The notes below the pieces were generated by a model. That model was given only the letters and a program-made list of their open reading frames with translations, ran no database searches and was not told the origin of the DNA. A program made the translations under genes and the position numbers. From Saccharibacillus qingshengii (GTDB taxonomy: Bacteria; Bacillota; Bacilli; Paenibacillales; Paenibacillaceae): 64,000 bases of DNA. Positions 35,418 to 43,557 of this stretch are shown here, in pieces; positions within the stretch are counted from its first letter, which is position 1; each line of letters begins with the position of its first letter. The stretch is taken from the NCBI RefSeq assembly GCF_013185195.1, contig NZ_JAAZWC010000001.1, positions 285,765 to 349,764 of the forward strand, in the 5' to 3' direction.

Positions 35418-36494
35418 TTACTGGAATTCCGCTTTTTGCTCTTCCAGGTGTTTAGGTGTATGTTCGAACATGGAATCGATCAGGCCGGAAACGGTCATTT
35501 TGTCCGTTTTCTCAGCCTTTTTGATTTGCTCGGCTACGGTTTCTTTGGCTTCCGCTCTTACGCGTTCCGTATCTTCGGCTGTCCAAAGTCCTTTTTTCTC
35601 CAGGTATTTCGCAAGACGGGTAATCGGGTCCTTCTCGCTCCATTGTCCTTCTTCTTCTTTCGTCCGGTACTTCGAAGTATCGTCGGAAAGGGAGTGCGGC
35701 TTGAAACGGTAAGTGACGGCTTCGATCAGCGTTGCACCTTCGCCATTACGTCCGCGTTCTGCAGCGTCTTGAACCGATTTGATAACGGCCAGAACATCCA
35801 TGCCGTCGACTTTTACGCCTTTGATGCCTGCGGCAATCGCTTTGTGGGCGATCGACAGGGCAGCGGTTTGCTTCGCGAACGGAGTCGTGATCGCATAGCC
35901 GTTGTTTTGTACGAAGAAGATTACAGGCAGTTTGAATACGCCGGCGTAGTTCAGGCCTTCGTAGAAATCGCCTTCCGACGAACCGCCGTCACCCGTATAG
36001 GTGATTGCGACTTGTTTTTGTTTTTTGAGCTTGAAGCCCATCGCGATCCCCATCGCGTGCAGGATCTGCGCGCCGATGATGATCTGAGGCATCAGAACGT
36101 TTACGCCTTCCGGAATCTGTCCGCCGTGCTGATGACCGCGGGAGTACAGGAATGCTTGATACAGCGGAAGTCCGTGCCATACGAGCTGCGGAATATCGCG
36201 GTAGCCCGGGCAAACGAAATCTTCTTTTTGCAGGGCGAATTCGCTGCCGACCATCGTTGCTTCTTGACCGGATACCGGTGCATAGAAACCAAGACGTCCT
36301 TGGCGGCCCAGGTTGATTGCTCTTTCATCCCAAGTCCGGGTAAATACCATCCGACGCATAACTTCTTTCAGTTGATCGTCAGTCAATTCTGGCATCAATG
36401 CTTCGTTAACAATTTCGCCATCCGGCGAAAGAACGGAAAGAGCCTCGACTTCTTCCGTATACACTTCATAAGGAACCTTGCTCATTGTTTTCAC
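35418..36494 (-). CDS. pdhA: Pyruvate dehydrogenase E1 alpha subunit
   Basis: A 358-residue E1 alpha subunit that decarboxylates pyruvate on thiamine diphosphate. The ThDP/Mg motif starts TGDGGSSEGDFYEGLNYA (about 169), and FVQNNGYAI follows. The start ATG has GAGGTG 6 bases upstream. It leads the operon, with a strong promoter about 45 bases upstream. Confidence 0.97.
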   Translation of the reverse strand: MKTMSKVPYEVYTEEVEALSVLSPDGEIVNEALMPELTDDQLKEVMRRMVFTRTWDERAINLGRQGRLGFYAPVSGQEATMVGSEFALQKEDFVCPGYRDIPQLVWHGLPLYQAFLYSRGHQHGGQIPEGVNVLMPQIIIGAQILHAMGIAMGFKLKKQKQVAITYTGDGGSSEGDFYEGLNYAGVFKLPVIFFVQNNGYAITTPFAKQTAALSIAHKAIAAGIKGVKVDGMDVLAVIKSVQDAAERGRNGEGATLIEAVTYRFKPHSLSDDTSKYRTKEEEGQWSEKDPITRLAKYLEKKGLWTAEDTERVRAEAKETVAEQIKKAEKTDKMTVSGLIDSMFEHTPKHLEEQKAEFQ

Positions 36495-36537
36495 CTCAAT
36501 AAAAAATTTGAATATCTTGGCCCTCTGTTATATCATT

Positions 36538-36566
36538 ATTATACACCTGTTCTATACTCGCGTCAA
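36538..36566 (-). promoter_or_regulatory. Sigma-A promoter of the pdh operon
   Basis: On the minus strand TTGACG (36561-36566), a 17-base spacer and TATAAT (36538-36543). Confidence 0.85.
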
Positions 36567-36761
36567 AGAAATTAAGCATAATTGTTCAGGGATTTCTCGA
36601 CTTGTATATATAACAGGTCATTAATATTCATATAACAAGAAACACTAATTTGAACATTTTACGGTTTTTCATCCGCACAGACCCAATCTTACCGCATTCG
36701 CGGCCGCCGTGTAAAGCGCATGCAAAACGGACGGCAATACGTATAAAAGGAGACAGTTTCC

Positions 36762-37487
36762 ATGACCGATTCCCGTTATCTCAAACGTACCATTGTGAAA
36801 GAAGTCATTGCCAGTACCTTTTTAAATGAAGAGAGAACCCTGCGCATCTATCTGCCCCCGGGTTACAACGAAGTGCTCAGCTATCCGGTCGTATACTGCC
36901 AGGACGGCGAGGAGTTTTTCAACTTTGGACGAATCGCCACTTACGCCAATCAGCTCATCCTTGACGAAGGAGCGGAACCTTTCATTATAGTGGGCATTGA
37001 AGTGGATGTGAAAAAGCGGACTGCCGAATATGCACCTTTCGGAAATCTGCACGAAGCGTATACCCGGTGCGTGGCGGAAGAAATTATTCCTTTCGTCGAG
37101 CAGAAGTATCGGGCCCGGAGCGACGAACGCATTCTGGCCGGAGATTCGCTGGGCGGATCCCTGTCTTTGCATCTGTCCCTGCTCTACCCCGGCGAATTTC
37201 CCCGCATAATCAGCTTGTCCGGCGCTTTTTACGAAGAGTCCCAGGAGATTCTGGCCCGCACGGCCAATCTGGATTGGCTGAACGTATACATGATTGTAGG
37301 GCTGCAGGAAAATGAATACGAGACGGATCACGGCATATTCGACTTCGTCGATCTCAACCGCCGCACGCGCGATCTGCTGCTTGAGCGCGGAGCGACAGTC
37401 CGTTATTCGGAGAAGGAAGGCAAGCATTTGTGGGGATTTTGGCAAAAAGAACTTCTGGACGCACTTAAGTATTTTTTAACCGTTTAA
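36762..37487 (+). CDS. Alpha/beta hydrolase of the esterase D/enterochelin esterase group
   Basis: A 241-residue serine hydrolase. The nucleophile elbow is GDSLGGS (about residue 128), and the likely catalytic His is in GKHLWGFW near the C-terminus, as in YbbA/Fes-like esterases. The N-terminal beta strands (RTLRIYLPPGYN, YPVVYCQDGEE) fit the family. There is no signal peptide. The substrate is unknown. It is divergent from pdhA and monocistronic. Confidence 0.85.
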   Translation: MTDSRYLKRTIVKEVIASTFLNEERTLRIYLPPGYNEVLSYPVVYCQDGEEFFNFGRIATYANQLILDEGAEPFIIVGIEVDVKKRTAEYAPFGNLHEAYTRCVAEEIIPFVEQKYRARSDERILAGDSLGGSLSLHLSLLYPGEFPRIISLSGAFYEESQEILARTANLDWLNVYMIVGLQENEYETDHGIFDFVDLNRRTRDLLLERGATVRYSEKEGKHLWGFWQKELLDALKYFLTV

Positions 37488-37725
37488 GCGCTCTCTTACG
37501 CGTATTTTTTTGTCAATCCTGCAAACTTGTTTGGCGTCAAACGGGAACGCTGCCGCAATCAAGCTTCAAAGCATCTATTCACGTCTTCTGCCGGGTATTG
37601 CCGAGAGCGGCAGACGCGCGAAATTCATTGTAAGCCCCGCCCTGCGTCCGCTATACTGATACCCGTAGGGCGGCGATGCAAGCGTCAGCCTATTTCCAAA
37701 TCGAGAAAGGAGGCGGAACCTTCCT

Positions 37726-38367
37726 ATGAATGACAAACGTGTCGTTATTGTCTCCGGAGGCGCATGGACAGACGACTATCTCAATCATATACGCCCCGGC
37801 GATCTGCTGATCGGCGCCGACCGCGGAGCACTTCTCCTGATTGAACACGGCCTTCGTCCCGATATCGCGGTAGGCGATTTCGATTCGGTCTCGGGCGAAG
37901 ACGTGGAGCGCATTCGGGCTTCGAGCGGCCGTATCGACTCCTGCGATCCCGTCGACAAGAATTATACGGATACGGAGCTTGCCTTCGAGCTGGCATTGAA
38001 CGAACGCCCGTCGGAAATCGTCATGCTCGGCGTTACCGGCGGACGGATGGATCATACGCTCGCCAACGTGCAGCTGCTGATCCGCGCGCTTCGCCATCAA
38101 GTCGTCTGCACCATTCGCGACCGCAACAACTATATTCGGCTGACCGGCAGTCATCTGGTCGTGGAAGAACGTGGATTTACATACGTTTCCCTGATTCCGG
38201 CTACCATGGAAGTCAGCGGAGTCACGCTGGAAGGGTTCGAATACCCGCTGCAGAATGCGACTCTTCGTCAAGGGCAATCGCTGTCCGTCAGCAACAAACT
38301 TGCGGGCCCGACCGGCACCGTCACGATCGAAAGCGGCCTGCTGCTCGTGATCCAGAGCCGGGATTGA
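37726..38367 (+). CDS. thiN: Thiamine diphosphokinase
   Basis: A 213-residue enzyme that makes thiamine diphosphate from thiamine and ATP. It has LIGADRGALLLIEHG, the catalytic acidic loop AVGDFDSV (about 49-56), and KNYTDTELAFELA followed by GVTGGRMDHTLAN. No TPP riboswitch is visible in the upstream 238 bases. It is monocistronic with a terminator after it; its product is the cofactor of the E1 enzyme encoded nearby. Confidence 0.94.
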   Translation: MNDKRVVIVSGGAWTDDYLNHIRPGDLLIGADRGALLLIEHGLRPDIAVGDFDSVSGEDVERIRASSGRIDSCDPVDKNYTDTELAFELALNERPSEIVMLGVTGGRMDHTLANVQLLIRALRHQVVCTIRDRNNYIRLTGSHLVVEERGFTYVSLIPATMEVSGVTLEGFEYPLQNATLRQGQSLSVSNKLAGPTGTVTIESGLLLVIQSRD

Positions 38368-38435
38368 ACCTGCGCAGACTCGGCCTCACTTCTCTTACGC
38401 AGGCCGTGCGCCCTCTTTTGTTCCGCAGCAAAAAC

Positions 38436-38480
38436 AAACGCGCAGCCCTCTACCGCAATGCGGCACAGGGCTGCGCGTTT
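38436..38480 (+). terminator. Terminator after thiN
   Basis: AAACGCGCAGCCCT (38436-38449) pairs with AGGGCTGCGCGTTT (38467-38480), enclosing an inner CCGCA/TGCGG stem; T's follow. Confidence 0.8.
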
Positions 38481-38490
38481 TGCACGTTTT

Positions 38491-38578
38491 CTGTTCCGGA
38501 GCGCAGCCCCAAAAAGAATCCGTAGACCATCGGCGCCGATTCGGTATATATTCTTACTTGAGGGCTGCGTTCGGAACT
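38491..38578. repeat. Imperfect inverted repeat upstream of the XRE gene
   Basis: GTTCCGGAGCGCAGCCC (from 38491) and GGGCTGCGTTCGGAAC (ending 38578) pair over about 14 bases with a small internal mismatch. Its GCAGCCC core repeats the stem of the preceding terminator. Confidence 0.6.
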
Positions 38579-38582
38579 TATC

Positions 38583-38638
38583 AAGATCCGCCCTGTTTCC
38601 ACCATTTATTTATTTTCTCTCATAGAAGGGCGGATCTT
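38583..38638 (+). promoter_or_regulatory. Inverted repeat covering the XRE ribosome site
   Basis: AAGATCCGCCCT (38583-38594) and AGGGCGGATCTT (38627-38638) are perfect complements 32 bases apart. The right arm contains the AGGGCGG ribosome site and abuts the ATG at 38639. It could act as an RNA stem that hides the start site, or as a DNA operator for autoregulation. Confidence 0.7.
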
Positions 38639-38962
38639 ATGGATATCGGAAGCAAACTGCGCTATCTGCGCAAAGCTCGTCACCTCTCCTCGGTTGAATT
38701 GGCGTACCGCGCCAATGTCTCCCAATCCTCAATCAGCGATATCGAATGCAATCGGCGATCTCCCAGACTCAACACCCTGAGCAGCCTCAGCCGCGCACTG
38801 GGCATTCCTCTGTCCGAACTTCTCCCGATCGACGACCTGCTTGAACATCCGTTAAAAGAAAATGAACGTGCGGTACTCGAACTGTTCAACCGCTTGAACG
38901 AACCCCAACAGCATCATCTGCTTGAACTGCTGCGCAGTTTTGAGAGTGGACGCAGTAAGTGA
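38639..38962 (+). CDS. XRE-family helix-turn-helix regulator
   Basis: A 107-residue regulator. Residues 1-65 are a Cro/CI-type helix-turn-helix (GSKLRYLRKARHLSSVELA, then VSQSSISDIECNRRSP with the recognition helix). The C-terminal 40 residues are a short helical tail with LFNRLNEPQQHHLLELL, similar to the dimerisation tail of SinR-like proteins. The start is the ATG at 38639. It is convergent with the end of the Tad-like operon, and could be its regulator, but nothing proves that. Confidence 0.85.
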   Translation: MDIGSKLRYLRKARHLSSVELAYRANVSQSSISDIECNRRSPRLNTLSSLSRALGIPLSELLPIDDLLEHPLKENERAVLELFNRLNEPQQHHLLELLRSFESGRSK

Positions 38963-39019
38963 ATCCCTGACGGGCTTTCCCCAAATTCCGATCCCATTTC
39001 GCTCTTTACCCTTGCTTGT

Positions 39020-39994
39020 TTATCTTCGGACAGGGAAGTATCCCGAACGCGCAGCTTCTTTCTCGCTTTCAAAACGTTCTTCGATCTTGGCAGGCAGCTC
39101 GGCTGGATTCCGCGAGTAGTATTTGATTCCCGTCTTTGGATCCGCGGACGCATAGACCATTTTCTTTTTTGTAAGACGTCCTCCGGCAAATGAGTAATCG
39201 TTATACTGCTGATCGCCGACCGGTATTCCCTGCAGAAAAGCCACAAAGCCGATATCGTCAATGCCGTTGTCCCACTCCTCACCGGAAATCTGCGGCAGCG
39301 TGAATACGTAATCGATCCCGTAACGTGCGGCGTAACGGTTATGCCGGTTGATCGTGTAAGCCAGGTCGCTTTGTATCGCGTTAATAATCGTCTGCCGCCG
39401 GACACTTTCGAACAATTCCGCATCGCGCAGCAGAGGGATCTGTAACGTATCGGCCAGTTCGCTTCGAGGTCCCTGCACCCAACGGCCGGAAACGCGATCG
39501 AAGCACTTCACAAATCCGTCCAGAGAAAACTGCACCGTATTGTTTTGGGTATCCGAGTAGGTGTAAGGCTTTTTCGGAGACCATACCTCTCTCATCTGTG
39601 CTTGTCCATGATCATCAACAAAAGATTCCGTAGCATAGATAGAGTATCCGTCATAATCGATTACGGCGATTGCGGGAACATATCCGGCAAGTGCGCCAAT
39701 AGCTACCGGATCCCCATCGATATTAAAATTCAGCGCAAGCGTCCGGTAGAACGTCTCGGCCGCACGTTCTTTGTTGGCGCGAAAAAACTTCCTCGATCCG
39801 TACCCGGGCTCAAAATCCTGGTCCACCGTCTCGTTCAATACATAAGCCGCATCCTGAATAGCCGTCTTCATCATCATATTGTACCGGTCTGTAAGACGCT
39901 GGGCCCGATCCTGGTCCTCGAGATGCATGGAAGCAATCTGGAACAGCGGATAAAAAATAAGAACGAACACAATCGCAAAGCTAGTAATCTTCAT
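39020..39994 (-). CDS. Tad-like cluster: anchored protein, 324 residues
   Basis: Last gene of the ten-gene operon. It has a single N-terminal membrane helix (about 4-22) followed by a long soluble domain likely to lie outside the membrane. I recognise no domain. Its ATG overlaps the end of the preceding gene by 14 bases. It lacks a G|xxxxE prepilin peptidase site. By position and topology it may be a minor pilin, pseudopilin or assembly subunit (TadE/TadF/TadG-like), an inference only. Confidence 0.6.
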   Translation of the reverse strand: MKITSFAIVFVLIFYPLFQIASMHLEDQDRAQRLTDRYNMMMKTAIQDAAYVLNETVDQDFEPGYGSRKFFRANKERAAETFYRTLALNFNIDGDPVAIGALAGYVPAIAVIDYDGYSIYATESFVDDHGQAQMREVWSPKKPYTYSDTQNNTVQFSLDGFVKCFDRVSGRWVQGPRSELADTLQIPLLRDAELFESVRRQTIINAIQSDLAYTINRHNRYAARYGIDYVFTLPQISGEEWDNGIDDIGFVAFLQGIPVGDQQYNDYSFAGGRLTKKKMVYASADPKTGIKYYSRNPAELPAKIEERFESEKEAARSGYFPVRR

Positions 39995-40532
39995 TGAGAA
40001 CCATTCCTTCGTAGTTCATCATGACCGATGCCGCATCTTCCGTGTTGTCATGGACAAGAAAATCCCACAGCTGCACCGCGGCGGTTCGATTGACGTTTTT
40101 TAACCGGATGCCGATGTAATCGCCTACCTGCATCTTGTAAATACGGGAATCGTCTTCGGGCGGTGCATCGTTATCCGGAAACAGGATGGGAAGAATCTGT
40201 TCGTTATAGAACCCGTCATAAAACGTCGTAAAACTGTTTTGGAACGTATCGGCGCGCGCGGGATCGCTGTAATCGGGGTTGTACTTTTTGTGCAGATGCT
40301 CCAGTTCCACTTCATATTGATTGCCGGTTGCAGCCAGCTGCGCATTAAACTCTTCGTACATCTGCGGAGTCAGAACCCCTTTGGTGCGCGCGCTGTCGAC
40401 AAAACGAGCGGCGGCCCCTTGGACGATACTGCCGGCGATTTTGTCCTGGCTTCTCGCCTGTTCGTACATCGGATACATAAACAGCAGCAGAACGGCCAGC
40501 AGGGCGGCGAATATGCCGGTTACATATTTCAT
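39981..40532 (-). CDS. Tad-like cluster: anchored protein, 183 residues
   Basis: Begins MKYVTGIFAALLAVLLLFMYP, one hydrophobic helix, followed by a polar helical domain (about 25-170). It lies 3 bases after the preceding gene and overlaps the next by 14 bases. No recognised domain. The topology resembles a minor pilin or TadE/F-like protein, but no prepilin cleavage motif is present. Confidence 0.6.
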   Translation of the reverse strand: MKYVTGIFAALLAVLLLFMYPMYEQARSQDKIAGSIVQGAAARFVDSARTKGVLTPQMYEEFNAQLAATGNQYEVELEHLHKKYNPDYSDPARADTFQNSFTTFYDGFYNEQILPILFPDNDAPPEDDSRIYKMQVGDYIGIRLKNVNRTAAVQLWDFLVHDNTEDAASVMMNYEGMVLNEDY

Positions 40533-40535
40533 CTT

Positions 40536-40916
40536 TCAGCCCCTAAATACGATTTTGATCAGATATCCGGAAATATCCCGCATATAGACCGCACGATAGA
40601 TTTTGCTCGAATCGACTAGAGCCGGATTCAGGTCTTCATAGTCCATGCTGCGCGAATAAAGAAGACCGTCGACCTCAATGTCGGCGTCGAGTTCTTCGAT
40701 ATTCCGGATCATGCACACAATCTGCGCCGCGCTGTACACTTCGCTTTCGGGAGCATCCAGCTTGGCCTTGACTTTGCTGTCGTTATTTTCATTTACGCGA
40801 TAAAGCAGGCGGGTCCCTCCGTCGATCGCATGCACGACTTCCGCCGCATAGGTACAAGCGCCGATGAACAAAAAGAACACCGCCGCCAGCATCATAAAGC
40901 TTTTTGCGTTTCCCAT
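40536..40916 (-). CDS. Tad-like cluster: anchored protein, 126 residues
   Basis: One hydrophobic helix at the N-terminus (about 5-25), then a small soluble domain with a Val/Tyr-rich strand pattern (VYSAAQIVCMIRNI). Starts with an ATG after GGGGGAAGAT. No recognised domain; the position in the operon and the single anchor match the other three small proteins. Confidence 0.6.
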   Translation of the reverse strand: MGNAKSFMMLAAVFFLFIGACTYAAEVVHAIDGGTRLLYRVNENNDSKVKAKLDAPESEVYSAAQIVCMIRNIEELDADIEVDGLLYSRSMDYEDLNPALVDSSKIYRAVYMRDISGYLIKIVFRG

Positions 40917-40977
40917 ATCTTCCCCCGTAAGCGTGGGTCCCCGGCATTACCGGAGAACCAACGCTTCTGTTCGGATT

Positions 40978-41442
40978 TTATTTGGCTTGGGTAAAGATGA
41001 TTCCGCGTACCATGTTGTTGGCATCGCGTACAATAGACGATTTGAATTTCCCCGACGGATTGATAAAGTTGTTGTCCGCTTCGTTCAGAGCCGGGCTCAG
41101 GTTCGTGTTCTTGTCTTCCCCCGTGATCACGCCGGTCGTTTGGTTGAACTGGCTGCCGTAATAAGTCGCGCCGCCTTTGCCGGTCAGTACGTAAACGCCA
41201 AACTGCGCATCATTATTGTATTGGCGAACGGCGTTCATGACCTGGCTGCCGGATAGCGTCGTATTTTCGTAAATATTGAATCGGGTCTGCGAGAGCTGCG
41301 TCTGAATCGTCGAAAACTGCGTCTGCCCTTCCTTGGCCGCATCCTGCGAAGAAATAAAGATGACAACCACCGTCGTAATCAGCGCGAGCGTAAGAAAAAT
41401 ACCGGCAGCCAGTTTCAATCCCGAAGTTGCATTGCTTCCCAT
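40978..41442 (-). CDS. Tad-like cluster: anchored protein, 154 residues
   Basis: Polar N-terminus (MGSNATSGLK) then one hydrophobic helix (about 9-30) and a soluble Gln/Asn/Ser-rich domain. This is the layout of a pilin-like protein. The rest (QTQFSTIQTQLSQTR, NNDAQFGVYVLTGKG) shows no known family. It is the most plausible major pilin candidate of the cluster because it follows the platform gene, but it has no clear prepilin cleavage motif. AAGGGG precedes the ATG. Confidence 0.6.
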   Translation of the reverse strand: MGSNATSGLKLAAGIFLTLALITTVVVIFISSQDAAKEGQTQFSTIQTQLSQTRFNIYENTTLSGSQVMNAVRQYNNDAQFGVYVLTGKGGATYYGSQFNQTTGVITGEDKNTNLSPALNEADNNFINPSGKFKSSIVRDANNMVRGIIFTQAK

Positions 41443-41478
41443 AATAAATAATCCCCTTTTGAGTGAATTTGGATCAAA

Positions 41479-43557
41479 CTAAATTTGGCTCAGTTGAGCG
41501 ATAAGGTCTTTCATCTGCATAAACGACACGTACAGGAACGGCACGATAATATAGGCCCCGAGCATAAAAAGAATCGGAGCAAATCCGATATCCCGGCCCC
41601 AACTCGCTTTGTTTTCGATCAGACGGTCCATCGTTTCTTTTTTCTGCTCCCGGTAATATTCCTGTTCCATCTCCAGATCGTCGAACGCTTCCAGGACCGA
41701 AATACGCTCCAGCGCATTCTCGAGCCGTTCGATCAACCGGACAAACGACGGGAACGGTGCTTCGTTCTTGAGTTCGGTCAGCGCCGTAGAAGCGCCGGCA
41801 TCGAAATCAAGCAGACAGCGTTGAAGAGCCGGCTTGAAAATGATCGCGAAACGTTCCAGCCATTCCAGAATAATATCCACACTCATCCGGTCGAACTGAC
41901 TCAGAATCGAGAGCAGCATTCGGAACTGGTCGACTTCGCTTTGCATCTCCATCCCCCGAACCCGCCGCTGAAAATGCATAATACCCAGCGGCACGAAATA
42001 GGCGGCCGCCCCTATTCCCGCGGCAATCAGCACCTCCCACCATTTCAGGTATTCGTTATCCGCCTCGTCTAATTTTTGAATAATCCGGACAGCCGCTTCA
42101 TTCTGTTGAATTTCGCTCAGCAGCTCTCCCGAATTTTGGCGGACACGCTGCCGAACCGTTTCTTCCCACGATGCTCCGCGGGTTGCGATTCCTCTCATGA
42201 TTTCCCGGTCGAAGTCGGTACGCCGCTCGGCTTCCGTGCGTTCTTCGTCGTTCATGCGCCCGATCATCAGACCGCCTTTCAAATAAGTCGGAGCTTCACG
42301 GATCCTCTCCGCTTGATGCCCGTGCACGGAGATGAACATACCAAGCGTAAATACAGCCGCCAGCAGTCCGAGCAGCAAACGTCTAACCGTCAGCCATTCG
42401 AGCATAAGAGGCGAATTCGATTCTTTGATCAGCCTGGACAGGTGAAGATGAGCTTTCGTATGCGGCGGAGGTACGAACCGATCGACCACATAACGAATCC
42501 AACGGTACGCGTACAGCTTTTTCTCCCAACGGAGACCTCCGGATTTGGGCGTATACCGCGATTCTTCCGTCTCGGCCAATTTGCGGATCAATACATAAGC
42601 GGTAACGGATACCGCATACAGCAGCAGCTTCGATGCCGTCCCGATTCGTCCTTCATAAAATTCACCCATCACCGGGAAATAGTTCTCCGCCCATCGCTGC
42701 AGCGGAAACGACAGCAGAATAGGAGCCAGAGAGATTACGGTCAGACTGTTCAACTGGTAACTCAGCCGGTTTCTGCGCAGCAGATCGAAGTTGATGTCCT
42801 GCACAAATTTGCTGATGGCATTCAGGTACAGCGAACCTTTGGATGTAGCCTTGTCTCCATACTCCATAATCATGTAGGCAATTCCGGTAAATCCTTTCAG
42901 ATAACGGTTGGGCGCCACCTCGTAGTAAGAAGTCAGGCTGCGGGCCGGATCTTTGGCTGTCAGTACGCCGTGGATCCGTTCGCCGTGCAGCTTCATATCG
43001 TGTCCGGACAGCTGGGCCGCTTCGTAAATGGCTTCATCCACCATTCGGGTCGCCTGGAATTGATGCCGGTGATCTTCGAGAAAGTCCCGGAAATCTTTTA
43101 ACAAACGGTTTTCCACGCGATGGACGAACAGGTCGATCAGCATGCCGTTCAGAGCCAGACAGCCGATCAAACCCAACACCATAACGGAATAATTCCGGCC
43201 AAACAGAGCCAAGGCCAGAACCAGACCGAGTACAATCAATAGTACGGCGTACGTAATTCTCATCGTTTCTTTGCGCAGGGTCATCTCGTCGTACGGACTG
43301 ACTACCATAAGACGCTGACGGATCCGTTTGACTTGTCCGCGAAAAATCGGAATCTGCGAGAAACGGACATAGGAACGCTGATACAAGCGCGTAAGTGCGG
43401 GATTGTCTTTCTTCAGACCCGGCTGCCGTTTCATCCAGCTGGTCAGCGATTCTTCCTCGGCGCTGCCGGATGTTCTGCGGCGTTTCAGCACAAACCAGAG
43501 GACGGCGGGAACCAGGTACAGAACCAGCGCAAGCAGGATCAGCAGTTTCACATTCAT
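41479..43557 (-). CDS. Platform protein resembling fused TadB/TadC
   Basis: A 692-residue integral membrane protein. It has a short N-terminal helix, then two parts each with paired membrane segments and a long helical cytoplasmic loop, the layout of T2SSF-type platform proteins (TadB and TadC, GspF). The first unit spans roughly 60-340, the second about 400-690. Its ATG overlaps the ATPase stop as ATGA. It probably anchors the machine in the membrane and couples the ATPase to fibre assembly. No published homologue is recalled, so the fusion reading is an inference. Confidence 0.72.
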   Translation of the reverse strand: MNVKLLILLALVLYLVPAVLWFVLKRRRTSGSAEEESLTSWMKRQPGLKKDNPALTRLYQRSYVRFSQIPIFRGQVKRIRQRLMVVSPYDEMTLRKETMRITYAVLLIVLGLVLALALFGRNYSVMVLGLIGCLALNGMLIDLFVHRVENRLLKDFRDFLEDHRHQFQATRMVDEAIYEAAQLSGHDMKLHGERIHGVLTAKDPARSLTSYYEVAPNRYLKGFTGIAYMIMEYGDKATSKGSLYLNAISKFVQDINFDLLRRNRLSYQLNSLTVISLAPILLSFPLQRWAENYFPVMGEFYEGRIGTASKLLLYAVSVTAYVLIRKLAETEESRYTPKSGGLRWEKKLYAYRWIRYVVDRFVPPPHTKAHLHLSRLIKESNSPLMLEWLTVRRLLLGLLAAVFTLGMFISVHGHQAERIREAPTYLKGGLMIGRMNDEERTEAERRTDFDREIMRGIATRGASWEETVRQRVRQNSGELLSEIQQNEAAVRIIQKLDEADNEYLKWWEVLIAAGIGAAAYFVPLGIMHFQRRVRGMEMQSEVDQFRMLLSILSQFDRMSVDIILEWLERFAIIFKPALQRCLLDFDAGASTALTELKNEAPFPSFVRLIERLENALERISVLEAFDDLEMEQEYYREQKKETMDRLIENKASWGRDIGFAPILFMLGAYIIVPFLYVSFMQMKDLIAQLSQI

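Noticed and set aside
36700-36720. A CcpA cre site near pdhA (TGTAAAGCGCATGCA)
   Set aside because: The central CG is misplaced relative to the consensus.
37488-37725. A TPP riboswitch upstream of thiN
   Set aside because: No CTGAGA-type thi-box was found.
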